Translations under genes and position numbers: made by a program | In this document: positions 9,357 through 17,947 of the stretch, piece after piece | Position numbering within the stretch: position 1 is the first letter of the stretch | How the letters are laid out: every line of letters starts with the position of its first letter | Source: Sedimentisphaera salicampi | GTDB lineage: Bacteria; Planctomycetota; Phycisphaerae; Sedimentisphaerales; Sedimentisphaeraceae | Reading direction: 5' to 3' | Length of the DNA stretch: 64,000 bases | NCBI RefSeq assembly: GCF_002117005.1 | Contig: NZ_CP021023.1 | Span: 186,001-250,000, forward strand | Notes under the pieces: model-generated | What the model was told of the DNA's origin: nothing | Databases searched by the model: none | Seen by the model: only the letters and a program-made list of their open reading frames with translations

Positions 9357-9391
9357 TTTTTGAGTGTGCATTATTTAGTGCACGCTCAAAA
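9357..9391 (+). terminator. Hairpin after the short PEP-CTERM gene
   Basis: TTTTGAGTGTGCA (9358-9370) pairs with TGCACGCTCAAAA (9379-9391) with one G-T wobble and an 8-base loop. ATGTTTTTAAG follows. It is consistent with a rho-independent terminator for the gene ending at 9321, although the T-tract is short and offset. Confidence 0.6.
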
Positions 9392-9478
9392 TGTTTTTAA
9401 GAAAATGTTTTATAGATAACGACGTTAATATTATTTAGGTAATGCTTCGCTTAAGTTTTGTCGTTTTATTATACTGAT

Positions 9479-9553
9479 GATTTGAATTCAGGCAAGGTTG
9501 CAGATATAGACAACCAGTAAATAGTGGGCAGACAATGGCTTGAAGATATGTAA
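9479..9553 (+). pseudogene. Fossil C-terminal tail of a third giant flavoprotein gene
   Basis: Translation from 9479 aligns residue for residue, without gaps, to the last 24 residues of the gene ending at 13844. It reads DLNSGKVADIDNQ, an in-frame TAA (9518-9520), then IVGRQWLEDM and a stop. The following spacer (to about 9600) also matches the spacer after 13844. This is a degraded dockerin-like tail left when a long gene copy between 9321 and 9615 was deleted. No upstream remnant of the FAD domains is seen. Confidence 0.8.
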
Positions 9554-9614
9554 TTTGTTTTTAATTTGTGTTAAATTGAGTGTTTAAAAGTGCTGTTTTT
9601 AAGAAGGTGAAATT

Positions 9615-12600
9615 ATGACTAATGGAAAATTTAGCCACTTACTGATAATTGTGTTAGTCTTATCAACTGCGAGCTATGCTGCTTTTTGGGATGGAGGCGC
9701 AGGCACAACTTCCTGGAATGATGCTGCTAACTGGGACCCTGACGGTGTTCCAACCCCGGATACTGACCTTGAGTTGGGGGCGGAACCTGCGCAGGAAATC
9801 GTTATCTCGGCTAATGCCTCCAGCAGCAGAATTGATCTGGGTTACGAGAATGGCAAAGATGTAAACCTCACAGTTGATGGAGCTACATTAACTACAAAAT
9901 GGTTTGTAAATGCCAGCAAAAAAGTCGATGCAACTGTTAATATCACTAACGGCGGGACGCTTGATACGGCTTACAACAGGCTCTATATTTCCAATTATGG
10001 TACAGGCGTCATAAATGTTTATGACGGAACTGTTAAGAACTTAAATACGGAGTATGGAATCTTCATGTGCGGCAAACCGGCAGGAGAAGCCACAATTAAT
10101 CTTTACGATGGTGAAATAATCGCCAACGGAATAGAAACAGGCAATCAATGGACCGTTAATATTGGTTCCGGGGAGCTGAAACTAAACGGAGACCACAGGG
10201 CCTTTATGAACACCTATTCAGATAATTTCAACCCTATACAAGGTATGACCGATATAAAGGTAAATTATGATTCTGATACAGATAAAACGGTGATTTATGC
10301 GGAAAAAGATGAGCAGGAAAACTACGTTTTAGAGGAACCACGCGAAATACCAGTTGTAGCCGAAAATGATATAGTAGTTGTAGGTGGTTCTACTGCAGCA
10401 GTGAGTGCAGCAGTAAGTGCATCAGAGTCTGGGGCAAGCGTATACTTGGTTGCCCCCAAAAAATATTTAGGGGAAGATGTCTGCGGGTCCTACAGGTTAT
10501 GGCTTGAGAATGGAGTTGACCCTAACAATGAATTGGCGCAAACAGTTTTTGAAGAGCCTGAACCTTATCAGGGAACTCTTGATTATGAATACACTGCAAG
10601 CGTACCCTCAGATCCAAAACATGAAGACACCGACCCGCCCAGTCTTCTTAATGACGGCAAGTTCACTAATCCAGTTTCTCAGAGCATTCAATATAACAGC
10701 GATGTTACTATAACTGTTGACTTAGGCGAAAGATTATCATTTGATAAAACCAATGTGATGGCATATCAGAGAGATGATAATTTCGAGGTCAAGGATGTAA
10801 CGGTTTACGGGAGTAATGACAGTCAATCCTGGGATGAACTTGCCTTTATTGAAAATGAATTGCTTGGCACAGGTTCTTATGAAGAGGATCCTATTGATTT
10901 GGTTGCTGATTTAGATGCAAAGTATCGCTATCTTCGTTTTGAAGTAAGAAAACCAGAAAATGTCTCAAGGATGCTCCTTGCAGAAGTGCAGGTTCTTCTG
11001 GCTCAGCAGGAAGCCACGGGACGCAGACCTCCTACTCCTATGCAAGTTAAAACTGAATTGAATAATGCCCTTTTTGATGCTGATGTGCCCTATGTTTTTG
11101 GTTCATATGCCACGGAAATTATAAGGGATTCAGAAAACCAGCCTGCTGGTGTTGTTGTTACTAACAGATCCGGCAGACAGGCTATACTTGGCAAAGTTAT
11201 AATTGATGCAACTGCTCGTGCTAGTGTTGCACGCAACTCAGGTGCTGAATTTGAACCTTATCCGCAGGGAATTAGCTCTTTTCAGAGGTATGTAATTCGA
11301 GGTCCGGAGCAGACAGCACCAAATATTCAGTCAAGGAAAATGACTGCTCCGGTATCAGGGCCTTACAGTGGAAATTATGAGGCTGTTGAATATCAGGTAT
11401 CGGTGAATATGATTGACGATTCCTATGCTTCATTTGCCGCCGCCGAAATGAGTATAAGAGATCTTACTTTTAGCATTGAGCAGGTTGATTCATCAGAAAA
11501 TATCTGGCAGGTTCCTCCTGACCCTGTCATTTCAAGAAACCCTTATACAGGAAATTATACTTCTGTAAGCGATATCCCTGAAGGAGCTTTTTTACCTGTC
11601 TCAACTGATCGAATTTATGTCCTTGGAGGATGTGCTGATGTGTCAAGGTCAACAGCGGAAAATCTTCTCTACCCGCCTGTTTATATAGCTCTTGGCGAAA
11701 GAATTGGCGGTTTTGCAGCTGCCAAGGCAATGAGTTTGCCTGAGCAGGAAGACGTCAAACTAAAATCAAACCATAAATCTCCCACCATAAATGGTGTGGT
11801 GAAGGAGTCCAAGTACGGAATAAGTCCCACTCGGTTTTGCCAGTCAATGATACCTGCTCAACAAAGATCTTTGAAGGTTCTGGCTGAATATGATGTGGTT
11901 GTTGTAGGGGGTGGTACGGCAGGTGCACCCGCTGCGATTTCTGCCGCAAGAGATGGGGCAGATACGTTGGTTGTCGAATTACTTCACGACCTTGGCGGAG
12001 TGGGAACATTAGGGCTCATAGGAAACTATTATGCAGGAAACAGAGTTGGTTTTACATCAGAAATCGACCAAGGTATTGCCCAAATGAATCCGCCCGAACT
12101 TTGCGAAAATTCGGATTGGAATATTGAAGCAAAAAAACAGTGGTACAGAAATGAAATAATGTCTGCGGGCGGAGATATATGGTTTGAAACCATAGGTTGC
12201 GGCGCGGTAGTCGAAGATAATAAAGTGAAAGGTGTAGTAGTTGCAACCCCATTCGGAAGGGGTGTTGTCTTGGCGGATGTAGTAATCGATTCGACTGGAA
12301 ATGCCGATATTGCAATCTGTGCTGGTTCGGATTATAGATATACTGATGACGAGCATGCCGCATTGCAGGGGACAGGTTTCCCTCCTCGAAACCTTAATGA
12401 CAACTACTCTAAATATTTTTGGTATGCCAACAACGATTGGACCTATGTAGAAGAAACGGATACTATGGATGTTTTCCGAACTGTCTTGACAGGTTTCAAT
12501 AAATGGTCTTCCGCATATGACATAAGTCAGTTCATTCTGACAAGGGAAAGAAGACGCATCGTGGGAGAGCACTTTCTTGATGTCGTAGATTTCCTGAACT

Positions 12601-13844
12601 TAAGGACTTTCCCTGATACTATAACTAAGGCTTATGGAGGTCATTACGACACTCATGGCATGACAGTACACAAGTTCTTTGATATAAAAACTTCTCAGAC
12701 TAACAATTATTGTTACATACCTTATCGTTCTCTCATCCCTGAAAATCTTGATGGTATTCTCGCAACTGGTTTGGGAATAAGCGCACATAGAGACACCATT
12801 CCAGTCATAAGAATGCAGCCAGATATCCAGAATCAAGGATATGCTGCTGGTCTCGCTGCTGCCTACGCTGCTCACAACGGTGGGCATACCAGAACTATTG
12901 ATATTGAACAACTCCAGCAAGACCTTGTTGACAAAGATATTTTAGAGCCGGAAGTTAAAGGCCACACTGATTCTTTTCCTTTTACGGAAACTCAAATTCA
13001 GCAAAGTGTTGACCAGATGATTGGTAGTTCAGAATACAGCGGACTTAAGAGAATTCTTGCGCAGCCAAATGATGCTGTTCCATACCTTGAACAGGCCTGC
13101 ATAAATACAGCCAACTCTCAAGATGCGAGGTTTAGAGCTGCACACGTTCTCGGTATGCTAGGTAATGACACTGGCATAGATCTAATTATTGATGCAGTAC
13201 AAAACTTCTCTGAATGGGATGAAGGCTTAAAGGTTAATGTTCCTGCTGGAGTGGAAAGAGATTTCGGGAACAGCTTGAGTGAACTTGACAGTTACATTGT
13301 TGCTCTTGGAAGAACGGGCAATCCAGCAGGTTTGCAGGCAATTTTAGATAAAGTGGAACTGCTCAATGCCGGCCATGAGCTCTCGCATCACAGAGCTGTA
13401 GCAATTGCTCTTGAGTCTATAGCATCACCTCAGGCCGCAGAGCCGCTAGCCAACCTCCTTGCAGAAGAAGGTATGACCGGCTTTGCAATTACAGACATTG
13501 AGCAAGCAATACCAAAGACGTATACAAGCAGGGGCAAAACATTAAGGGAACTTATTCTGGCCAGAGCTCTTTATCGCTGCGGAGATCATCAGGATGTGGC
13601 ATTAAATATATTGCAGCAATATAAATCCGACTTGAGAGGACATTATTCAAGGCATGCTCATGCTGTTTTAAGAAAGGCAGATGTGAACTGTGATAGTTGC
13701 GTCGATTTCAAGGACGTTGCTTTTCTTGGAAAAAATTGGCTTAAATTTTGTGATATGTGTTATGGTGCTGATTTGAATTCAGACAAAGTTGCAGATATTC
13801 AAGATCTTACAATAATGGGCAGCCAATGGCTTGAAGATATGTGA
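9615..13844 (+). CDS. Giant secreted multidomain flavoprotein, paralogue (beta module x1, FAD x2, discoidin, HEAT-like, dockerin-like)
   Basis: This 1409-aa paralogue of the gene at 3614 has one N-terminal module instead of two. Order by residue: signal peptide 1-21; beta module about 23-230; first FAD fold from about 251, with motif GGSTAA in place of GxGxxG; inserted discoidin-like domain about 342-459; second FAD_oxidored-type domain from about 759 with intact GGGTAG, TRERRRIVGE and IPYRSL; HEAT-like region; dockerin-like tail 1354-1409. ATG 9615 follows AAGGTG. Most of the protein differs moderately from its paralogue, whereas the N-terminal module is nearly identical to that of the short gene at 13908. 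The substrate is unknown; oxidation of an extracellular sugar or glycan is an inference from its carbohydrate-degrading neighbourhood. Confidence 0.88.
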   Translation: MTNGKFSHLLIIVLVLSTASYAAFWDGGAGTTSWNDAANWDPDGVPTPDTDLELGAEPAQEIVISANASSSRIDLGYENGKDVNLTVDGATLTTKWFVNASKKVDATVNITNGGTLDTAYNRLYISNYGTGVINVYDGTVKNLNTEYGIFMCGKPAGEATINLYDGEIIANGIETGNQWTVNIGSGELKLNGDHRAFMNTYSDNFNPIQGMTDIKVNYDSDTDKTVIYAEKDEQENYVLEEPREIPVVAENDIVVVGGSTAAVSAAVSASESGASVYLVAPKKYLGEDVCGSYRLWLENGVDPNNELAQTVFEEPEPYQGTLDYEYTASVPSDPKHEDTDPPSLLNDGKFTNPVSQSIQYNSDVTITVDLGERLSFDKTNVMAYQRDDNFEVKDVTVYGSNDSQSWDELAFIENELLGTGSYEEDPIDLVADLDAKYRYLRFEVRKPENVSRMLLAEVQVLLAQQEATGRRPPTPMQVKTELNNALFDADVPYVFGSYATEIIRDSENQPAGVVVTNRSGRQAILGKVIIDATARASVARNSGAEFEPYPQGISSFQRYVIRGPEQTAPNIQSRKMTAPVSGPYSGNYEAVEYQVSVNMIDDSYASFAAAEMSIRDLTFSIEQVDSSENIWQVPPDPVISRNPYTGNYTSVSDIPEGAFLPVSTDRIYVLGGCADVSRSTAENLLYPPVYIALGERIGGFAAAKAMSLPEQEDVKLKSNHKSPTINGVVKESKYGISPTRFCQSMIPAQQRSLKVLAEYDVVVVGGGTAGAPAAISAARDGADTLVVELLHDLGGVGTLGLIGNYYAGNRVGFTSEIDQGIAQMNPPELCENSDWNIEAKKQWYRNEIMSAGGDIWFETIGCGAVVEDNKVKGVVVATPFGRGVVLADVVIDSTGNADIAICAGSDYRYTDDEHAALQGTGFPPRNLNDNYSKYFWYANNDWTYVEETDTMDVFRTVLTGFNKWSSAYDISQFILTRERRRIVGEHFLDVVDFLNLRTFPDTITKAYGGHYDTHGMTVHKFFDIKTSQTNNYCYIPYRSLIPENLDGILATGLGISAHRDTIPVIRMQPDIQNQGYAAGLAAAYAAHNGGHTRTIDIEQLQQDLVDKDILEPEVKGHTDSFPFTETQIQQSVDQMIGSSEYSGLKRILAQPNDAVPYLEQACINTANSQDARFRAAHVLGMLGNDTGIDLIIDAVQNFSEWDEGLKVNVPAGVERDFGNSLSELDSYIVALGRTGNPAGLQAILDKVELLNAGHELSHHRAVAIALESIASPQAAEPLANLLAEEGMTGFAITDIEQAIPKTYTSRGKTLRELILARALYRCGDHQDVALNILQQYKSDLRGHYSRHAHAVLRKADVNCDSCVDFKDVAFLGKNWLKFCDMCYGADLNSDKVADIQDLTIMGSQWLEDM
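9681..10310 (+). repeat. Beta-module repeat, copy C
   Basis: Nearly identical in DNA to copy D (13974) over most of its length (PTPDTDLELGAEPAQEIV..., NRLYISNYGTGVINV). Its last ~25 codons instead resemble copy A, with SDTDKTV near the junction to the FAD domain. Confidence 0.88.
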
Positions 13845-13907
13845 TTTGTTTTAAGTTTGTGTTAAATTGAGTGTTTGAAAGTACTATTATTTAAAAGAGG
13901 TGTAATT

Positions 13908-14669
13908 ATGACTAATGGAAAATTTAGACAGTTACTGACAATCGTGTTGGTCTTATCGACTGTGAGTTACGCAGCTTACTGGGATGGAGGTGCAGGCACA
14001 ACCTCCTGGAATGATGCTGCAAACTGGGACCCTGACGGTGTTCCAACCCCGGATACTGACCTTGAGTTGGGGGCGGAACCTGCGCAGGAAATCGTTGTCT
14101 CGGCCAATGCCTCCAGCAGCAGAATTGATCTGGGTTACGAAAACGACTACGATGTCAACTTCACAGTTGATGGAGCTACATTAACTACAGGATGGTTTGT
14201 AAACGCCAGCAAAAAAGTCGATGCAACTGTTAATATCACTAACGGCGGGACCCTTGATACGGCTTACAACAGGCTCTATATTTCCAATTATGGTACAGGC
14301 GTCATAAATGTTTATGACGGAACTGTGAAGAACTTAAATACGGAGTATGGAATCTTCATGTGCGGCAAACCAGCAGGAGAAGCCACAATTAATCTTTACG
14401 ATGGTGAAATAATTGCCAACGGAATAGAAACAGGCAATCAATGGACCGTTAATATTGGTTCCGGGGAGCTGAAACTAAACGGAGACCACAGGACCTTTAT
14501 GAACACCTATTCAGATAATTTCAACCCTATACAAGGTATGACTTCCATTCAGGTTGATTACGATTCCCAAGGCGACCTAACCACTGTAACTGCTGTCCCA
14601 GAACCTGCAACATTGACTTTGCTGGGGATTGGCGGTTTATCATTGTTTAGAAGAAAACGCAAAAATTGA
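13908..14669 (+). CDS. Short PEP-CTERM protein carrying the beta module (copy D)
   Basis: This 253-aa protein has the same plan as the gene at 8551: signal peptide, one beta module, PEP-CTERM tail (VPEPATLTLLGIGG, RRKRKN). An in-frame start at 13875 would add 11 residues, but ATG 13908 (MTNGKF) has the shared AAGAGGTG leader and aligns with its paralogues, so I use it. It forms a long/short pair with the giant gene that ends 63 nt upstream. The two share their N-terminal module but carry different C-terminal sorting devices (dockerin-like versus PEP-CTERM). It is the last plus-strand gene before a convergent minus-strand operon. Confidence 0.88.
   Translation: MTNGKFRQLLTIVLVLSTVSYAAYWDGGAGTTSWNDAANWDPDGVPTPDTDLELGAEPAQEIVVSANASSSRIDLGYENDYDVNFTVDGATLTTGWFVNASKKVDATVNITNGGTLDTAYNRLYISNYGTGVINVYDGTVKNLNTEYGIFMCGKPAGEATINLYDGEIIANGIETGNQWTVNIGSGELKLNGDHRTFMNTYSDNFNPIQGMTSIQVDYDSQGDLTTVTAVPEPATLTLLGIGGLSLFRRKRKN
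13974..14594 (+). repeat. Beta-module repeat, copy D
   Basis: Fifth copy of the module. It is almost the same as copy C over its first 190 codons, and the same as copy B from there into the PEP-CTERM tail. Confidence 0.88.
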
Positions 14670-14682
14670 ACTCATAACTGAG

Positions 14683-14758
14683 ATATATGCAGAGGCCGGA
14701 ATACTTAAGAATTCAAGCTGATAAATGCTGCACACTTTGAAAAAGCCTCTGCATATAT
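14683..14758. terminator. Perfect 14-bp inverted repeat between convergent genes
   Basis: ATATATGCAGAGGC (14683-14696) is exactly repeated in inverted orientation at 14745-14758, with a 48-base loop. It separates the PEP-CTERM gene (plus) from the mannosidase (minus), and its right end touches the mannosidase stop codon. It probably acts as a two-way terminator or RNA-stabilising stem. The left arm is preserved imperfectly after the gene ending at 9321, where the right arm is gone. Confidence 0.55.
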
Positions 14759-17700
14759 TATTCCAGTTTCAGTTTAATCGTCTTTATTTCCCATGGCCGG
14801 AAGCTGAGGTTTATCATTTTTGAGCTGGATTTTAGTTCGCAGATTTCTTCTTCCAGGGCATTTGTAAGCCATGCATTCTCGATTTCGAAGGCTGATTTGA
14901 GTTTGGCCTCGCTGCTTCCGCCGGCAGATTCATAAAGCCTAAGCACAACTTCGCTGCCTTCTTGAGCCTTTTTAACAGTCTCTAAAACTGCAGTTTCTGA
15001 TTCTATATCAAAGAAGCTTAAAGAATTGCTGCTTGCTGAAGGAATTGGGCAGTCCTCGTTTATGATAAGGGGCGAGTTTAGCTCGCTCGCAGCCTCAGCA
15101 ACCCCGCCCTGAATTAAATTACCTTTATGCGGCAGAAGCGAATATGTGAAGCTGTGTTTGCCCTGATCTGCCTCTTTTCCGGGGAAACTCGTACTTCTGA
15201 GCAGGTTAATGTCTATCACATTCCCAAATAAATTATAGCCGTATTTACAGTCATTTAGAATTGCAGCGCCTCTGTCCTTCTGTGATATGTCCACAAATTT
15301 ATGTGCGCATACCTCAAGCATAGCCTTATCCCAGCTTGTGTTGGTATGGGTTGGGCGTCTTAGATTGCCGAACTGTATATCGCAGGTTGCAAAATGGCTG
15401 AAAACATTCAGCGGGAATTTCGTCCTTAGCATTTTGGAGTTTTCATGCCAGTCAACCTCCGTATTGAAGTCTATTCGTTTGCTGCCGTGAGTTAGGACAA
15501 TCTTTTGGGTAAGTTTTGAATTACCGTAGGAGTATGTCTGTTCCAGAATCGCCTTTGGACCGCTGAGGCTTGCAGAGCTGCTTTCGAGCTTGAAGGATTC
15601 AGAAGGGAGCTTCTGATAGTCTTCAAGTATATCCCATGCATCGCCGTTGTCGGTGTAAACATCAAGGGTGTTGCCTTTGCTGCCTTCATGTATTGTTTCA
15701 AATCCTGCCTGCTTGTCATAAGCGGATATAAGGCGGCCATCTTCTGAAAATTCAAGCCTGATAAGTTCGTTTTCAAGGAGCTTTCTTTCGGCTTTCAGAG
15801 GAAAACTTTCTTCAATAATCTCTGATTTTTTAAAGCATCTAAAGCCCATCGGTTCCACTTCGGCTTTCAGCCAACCGTATTTTGTTTGAACCCACTCGCT
15901 TCTTTTCCATGATAGGGTGTTGAATACTGCTATATCATTGCTGCTCGCGTCAAATCTGCCGTTTTTATTCTCTGAGAGTGATTTTAATGCATCTCTGGTA
16001 AGCTGCTGCACTTCCTGAAGCAGCAGTTCATATCTTTCGAGACACTCATCGTAAACCCGCTTCATTGAAGACCCTGGCAGTATGTCGTGGAATTGATAGA
16101 GAAGGACTTCTTTCCAAATCTCATCAAGCCTTTCTTGCGGGTAATCCCACCCATTCTGCATAGCGACGGTTGCCAGGAATTCGAGGTCCCGCAGACGCAG
16201 TTCCAGCATCCTGTTGTATTTTTTGGTTTCAGCCTGCGAGGTGTATGTGCCTCGGTGTTTTTCAAGATAGAGTTCTCCGTGCCATTGAGGGTAGTTTGCG
16301 CTGTCTTGGTTAAGATGTTCGAAAAAGTCCGAGCTGAATTCCTGCTTTACAGGGGGAAGTCCGCTAAGGTTTTTGAGCCTTTTGAGCTTCTCGAGATGTT
16401 CTGCGCCAGGCCCTCCGCCTCCGTCTCCAATTCCAAAAAGCATCAGGCATCTATCGCTTACAGCTTTCTGGGCGTAATTCTTTTCTGACTTAGCTATAGA
16501 CTGCGGGCCTGCATTGCTGTTGTATGTTTCTTCCGGAAGCATATGGCTCAATACTGCTGTTCCGTCCAGGCCTTTCCAGTAAAAGGTGTGATGGGGGAAT
16601 TTGTTGGTGTCATTCCACGAGAGTTTCTGAGTCATGAAGTAATCAACTCCGCAAGTCTTCATTATTTGTGGAAGAGATGCTGAATATCCGAATACATCAG
16701 GAAGCCAGAGATTCCTTACGTCAAGCCCAAATTCTTCTCTATAGAATGTTTTACCGTAAACAAATTGTCTTATGAGGGATTCACCTGAAGGCAGGTTGGT
16801 GTCTGATTCAACCCACATTCCACCCTGAAGCTCCCATCTTCCCTCAGCGACTTTTTCTTTTATCTTGCTGTAGAGGTTAGGGTATTCATCTTTAACCCAT
16901 TGATATAGCTGGGGCTGACTGGCTCCAAAAATGTATTCAGGGTAGCGTCCCATTAAATCCAGTACGGTTGAAAATGTCCTTGCAGCCTTCCTGAAGGTTT
17001 CTCTTATCGGCCAGAGCCAGGCTAGATCCATGTGGGCATGGCCTACAGCGCTGACTTTCAGGCATGGGTCTAAGCTTTTTCTGCTCAGCTCCTTACTTAG
17101 CAGGTCTCTCGCCCGCTTTACTTCATCCTCATCGAAGTTATGAAGTATCACCATCGCCTCATAAAGAGCTCTTGAAGCCCTTGCATATCTTGCACTGTCT
17201 TTATCCAACACCTGCATAAGCTCTCTGATTGTCCAGTAGTCGTAGTAGAGATCTCTTATGTCATCCCTGCATACGGCTATATCTGCCTGTTCTATTCTGC
17301 CGTCTTTGCATAGTGTTCCGAAAAGGTCGTTGCAGCCTGCATCAATCCATATATCTATTTTGCCGGTTTGCTTTGCATCATTCGAGAGCTGAAGTACCCT
17401 TTTTCCGGGTTGTCCCAGCGAAAAGCAGAATGAAGAGCTGCCGTTGGTTAATCCTCTCTGAGGATTCCCGTGATTATCAAATACGCAGGCCTCTCCGTTG
17501 AAGTCTATCAGGAGAACGGTATGTTTATCTTTGCAGTCCTCTGGCACATCTCCTGTAATGTGAAACCAGCAGCAGTCGAAAACATCGCCCCATTTATCTC
17601 CCGGCTTAAAGGTTTTCTTTTCACCTTCGGTTTTCCTGTCAAAGGGAAGAGGTTCTTTAGTTGTGTAACCCTCAATATTGAGGGGTGTCTTTGGGGTATA

Positions 17701-17769
17701 AATTTTTTCTTTTATATCGTCTGCAAATTGGATCATCATTTCAATCTGCTTCTCGGAAAATCTAAACAT
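14758..17769 (-). CDS. GH38 alpha-mannosidase
   Basis: This 1003-aa glycoside hydrolase of family 38 removes alpha-mannosyl residues. Residues 1-235 form the N-terminal extension. GHAHMDLAWLWP at 243-254 supplies zinc ligands His246 and Asp248, and LWLPDVFGYS contains the probable nucleophile Asp358. The C-terminal half is the usual beta-sandwich region. There is no signal peptide, so it is probably cytoplasmic and acts on imported mannosides. The start follows AAGGAT. It is the last gene of a minus-strand run containing an FAD oxidoreductase, a symporter and URO-D-like proteins. A palindrome-bearing hairpin lies just upstream. Which manno-oligosaccharide it uses cannot be read from sequence. 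Confidence 0.93.
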   Translation of the reverse strand: MFRFSEKQIEMMIQFADDIKEKIYTPKTPLNIEGYTTKEPLPFDRKTEGEKKTFKPGDKWGDVFDCCWFHITGDVPEDCKDKHTVLLIDFNGEACVFDNHGNPQRGLTNGSSSFCFSLGQPGKRVLQLSNDAKQTGKIDIWIDAGCNDLFGTLCKDGRIEQADIAVCRDDIRDLYYDYWTIRELMQVLDKDSARYARASRALYEAMVILHNFDEDEVKRARDLLSKELSRKSLDPCLKVSAVGHAHMDLAWLWPIRETFRKAARTFSTVLDLMGRYPEYIFGASQPQLYQWVKDEYPNLYSKIKEKVAEGRWELQGGMWVESDTNLPSGESLIRQFVYGKTFYREEFGLDVRNLWLPDVFGYSASLPQIMKTCGVDYFMTQKLSWNDTNKFPHHTFYWKGLDGTAVLSHMLPEETYNSNAGPQSIAKSEKNYAQKAVSDRCLMLFGIGDGGGGPGAEHLEKLKRLKNLSGLPPVKQEFSSDFFEHLNQDSANYPQWHGELYLEKHRGTYTSQAETKKYNRMLELRLRDLEFLATVAMQNGWDYPQERLDEIWKEVLLYQFHDILPGSSMKRVYDECLERYELLLQEVQQLTRDALKSLSENKNGRFDASSNDIAVFNTLSWKRSEWVQTKYGWLKAEVEPMGFRCFKKSEIIEESFPLKAERKLLENELIRLEFSEDGRLISAYDKQAGFETIHEGSKGNTLDVYTDNGDAWDILEDYQKLPSESFKLESSSASLSGPKAILEQTYSYGNSKLTQKIVLTHGSKRIDFNTEVDWHENSKMLRTKFPLNVFSHFATCDIQFGNLRRPTHTNTSWDKAMLEVCAHKFVDISQKDRGAAILNDCKYGYNLFGNVIDINLLRSTSFPGKEADQGKHSFTYSLLPHKGNLIQGGVAEAASELNSPLIINEDCPIPSASSNSLSFFDIESETAVLETVKKAQEGSEVVLRLYESAGGSSEAKLKSAFEIENAWLTNALEEEICELKSSSKMINLSFRPWEIKTIKLKLE

Positions 17770-17840
17770 ATTCTATCCTTCGCCTTCCTTCAGATTAGAA
17801 GAAAAAACAGTGTCTTATCATTTATACGCACTAATGAAGC

Positions 17841-17874
17841 TTGAGCCTAATTGTAAAACATTTTACAGGCTCAA
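17841..17874. promoter_or_regulatory. Hairpin containing a LacI-type operator-like palindrome
   Basis: TTGAGCC (17841-17847) pairs with GGCTCAA (17868-17874). Nested inside is TGTAAAACATTTTACA (17852-17867), a 16-base palindrome apart from its two central bases. No T-tract follows on the minus strand, so this is not a clear terminator. The shape is like LacI/CcpA-family operators. It lies about 70 bases before the mannosidase start, where an operator would be useful. Confidence 0.45.
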
Positions 17875-17947
17875 GGCTGGGCAATTATAGCGCTAAATAA
17901 TTGTTAATGAAGTATTTTTTTTATTAGCTGGAAAGCTGGACGGTTTT

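Noticed and set aside
12057-12572. 171-codon open frame on the minus strand inside the second giant gene
   Set aside because: It is fully antisense to the FAD domain, lacks a ribosome site and has no family-like motifs. The sense frame has clear homology-type motifs.
3674-14594. Transposon or insertion sequence as the source of the repeats at 3.6-14.6 kb
   Set aside because: No transposase, terminal inverted repeats or target duplications are seen. The repeats are in-frame coding modules, so tandem duplication and conversion explain them.
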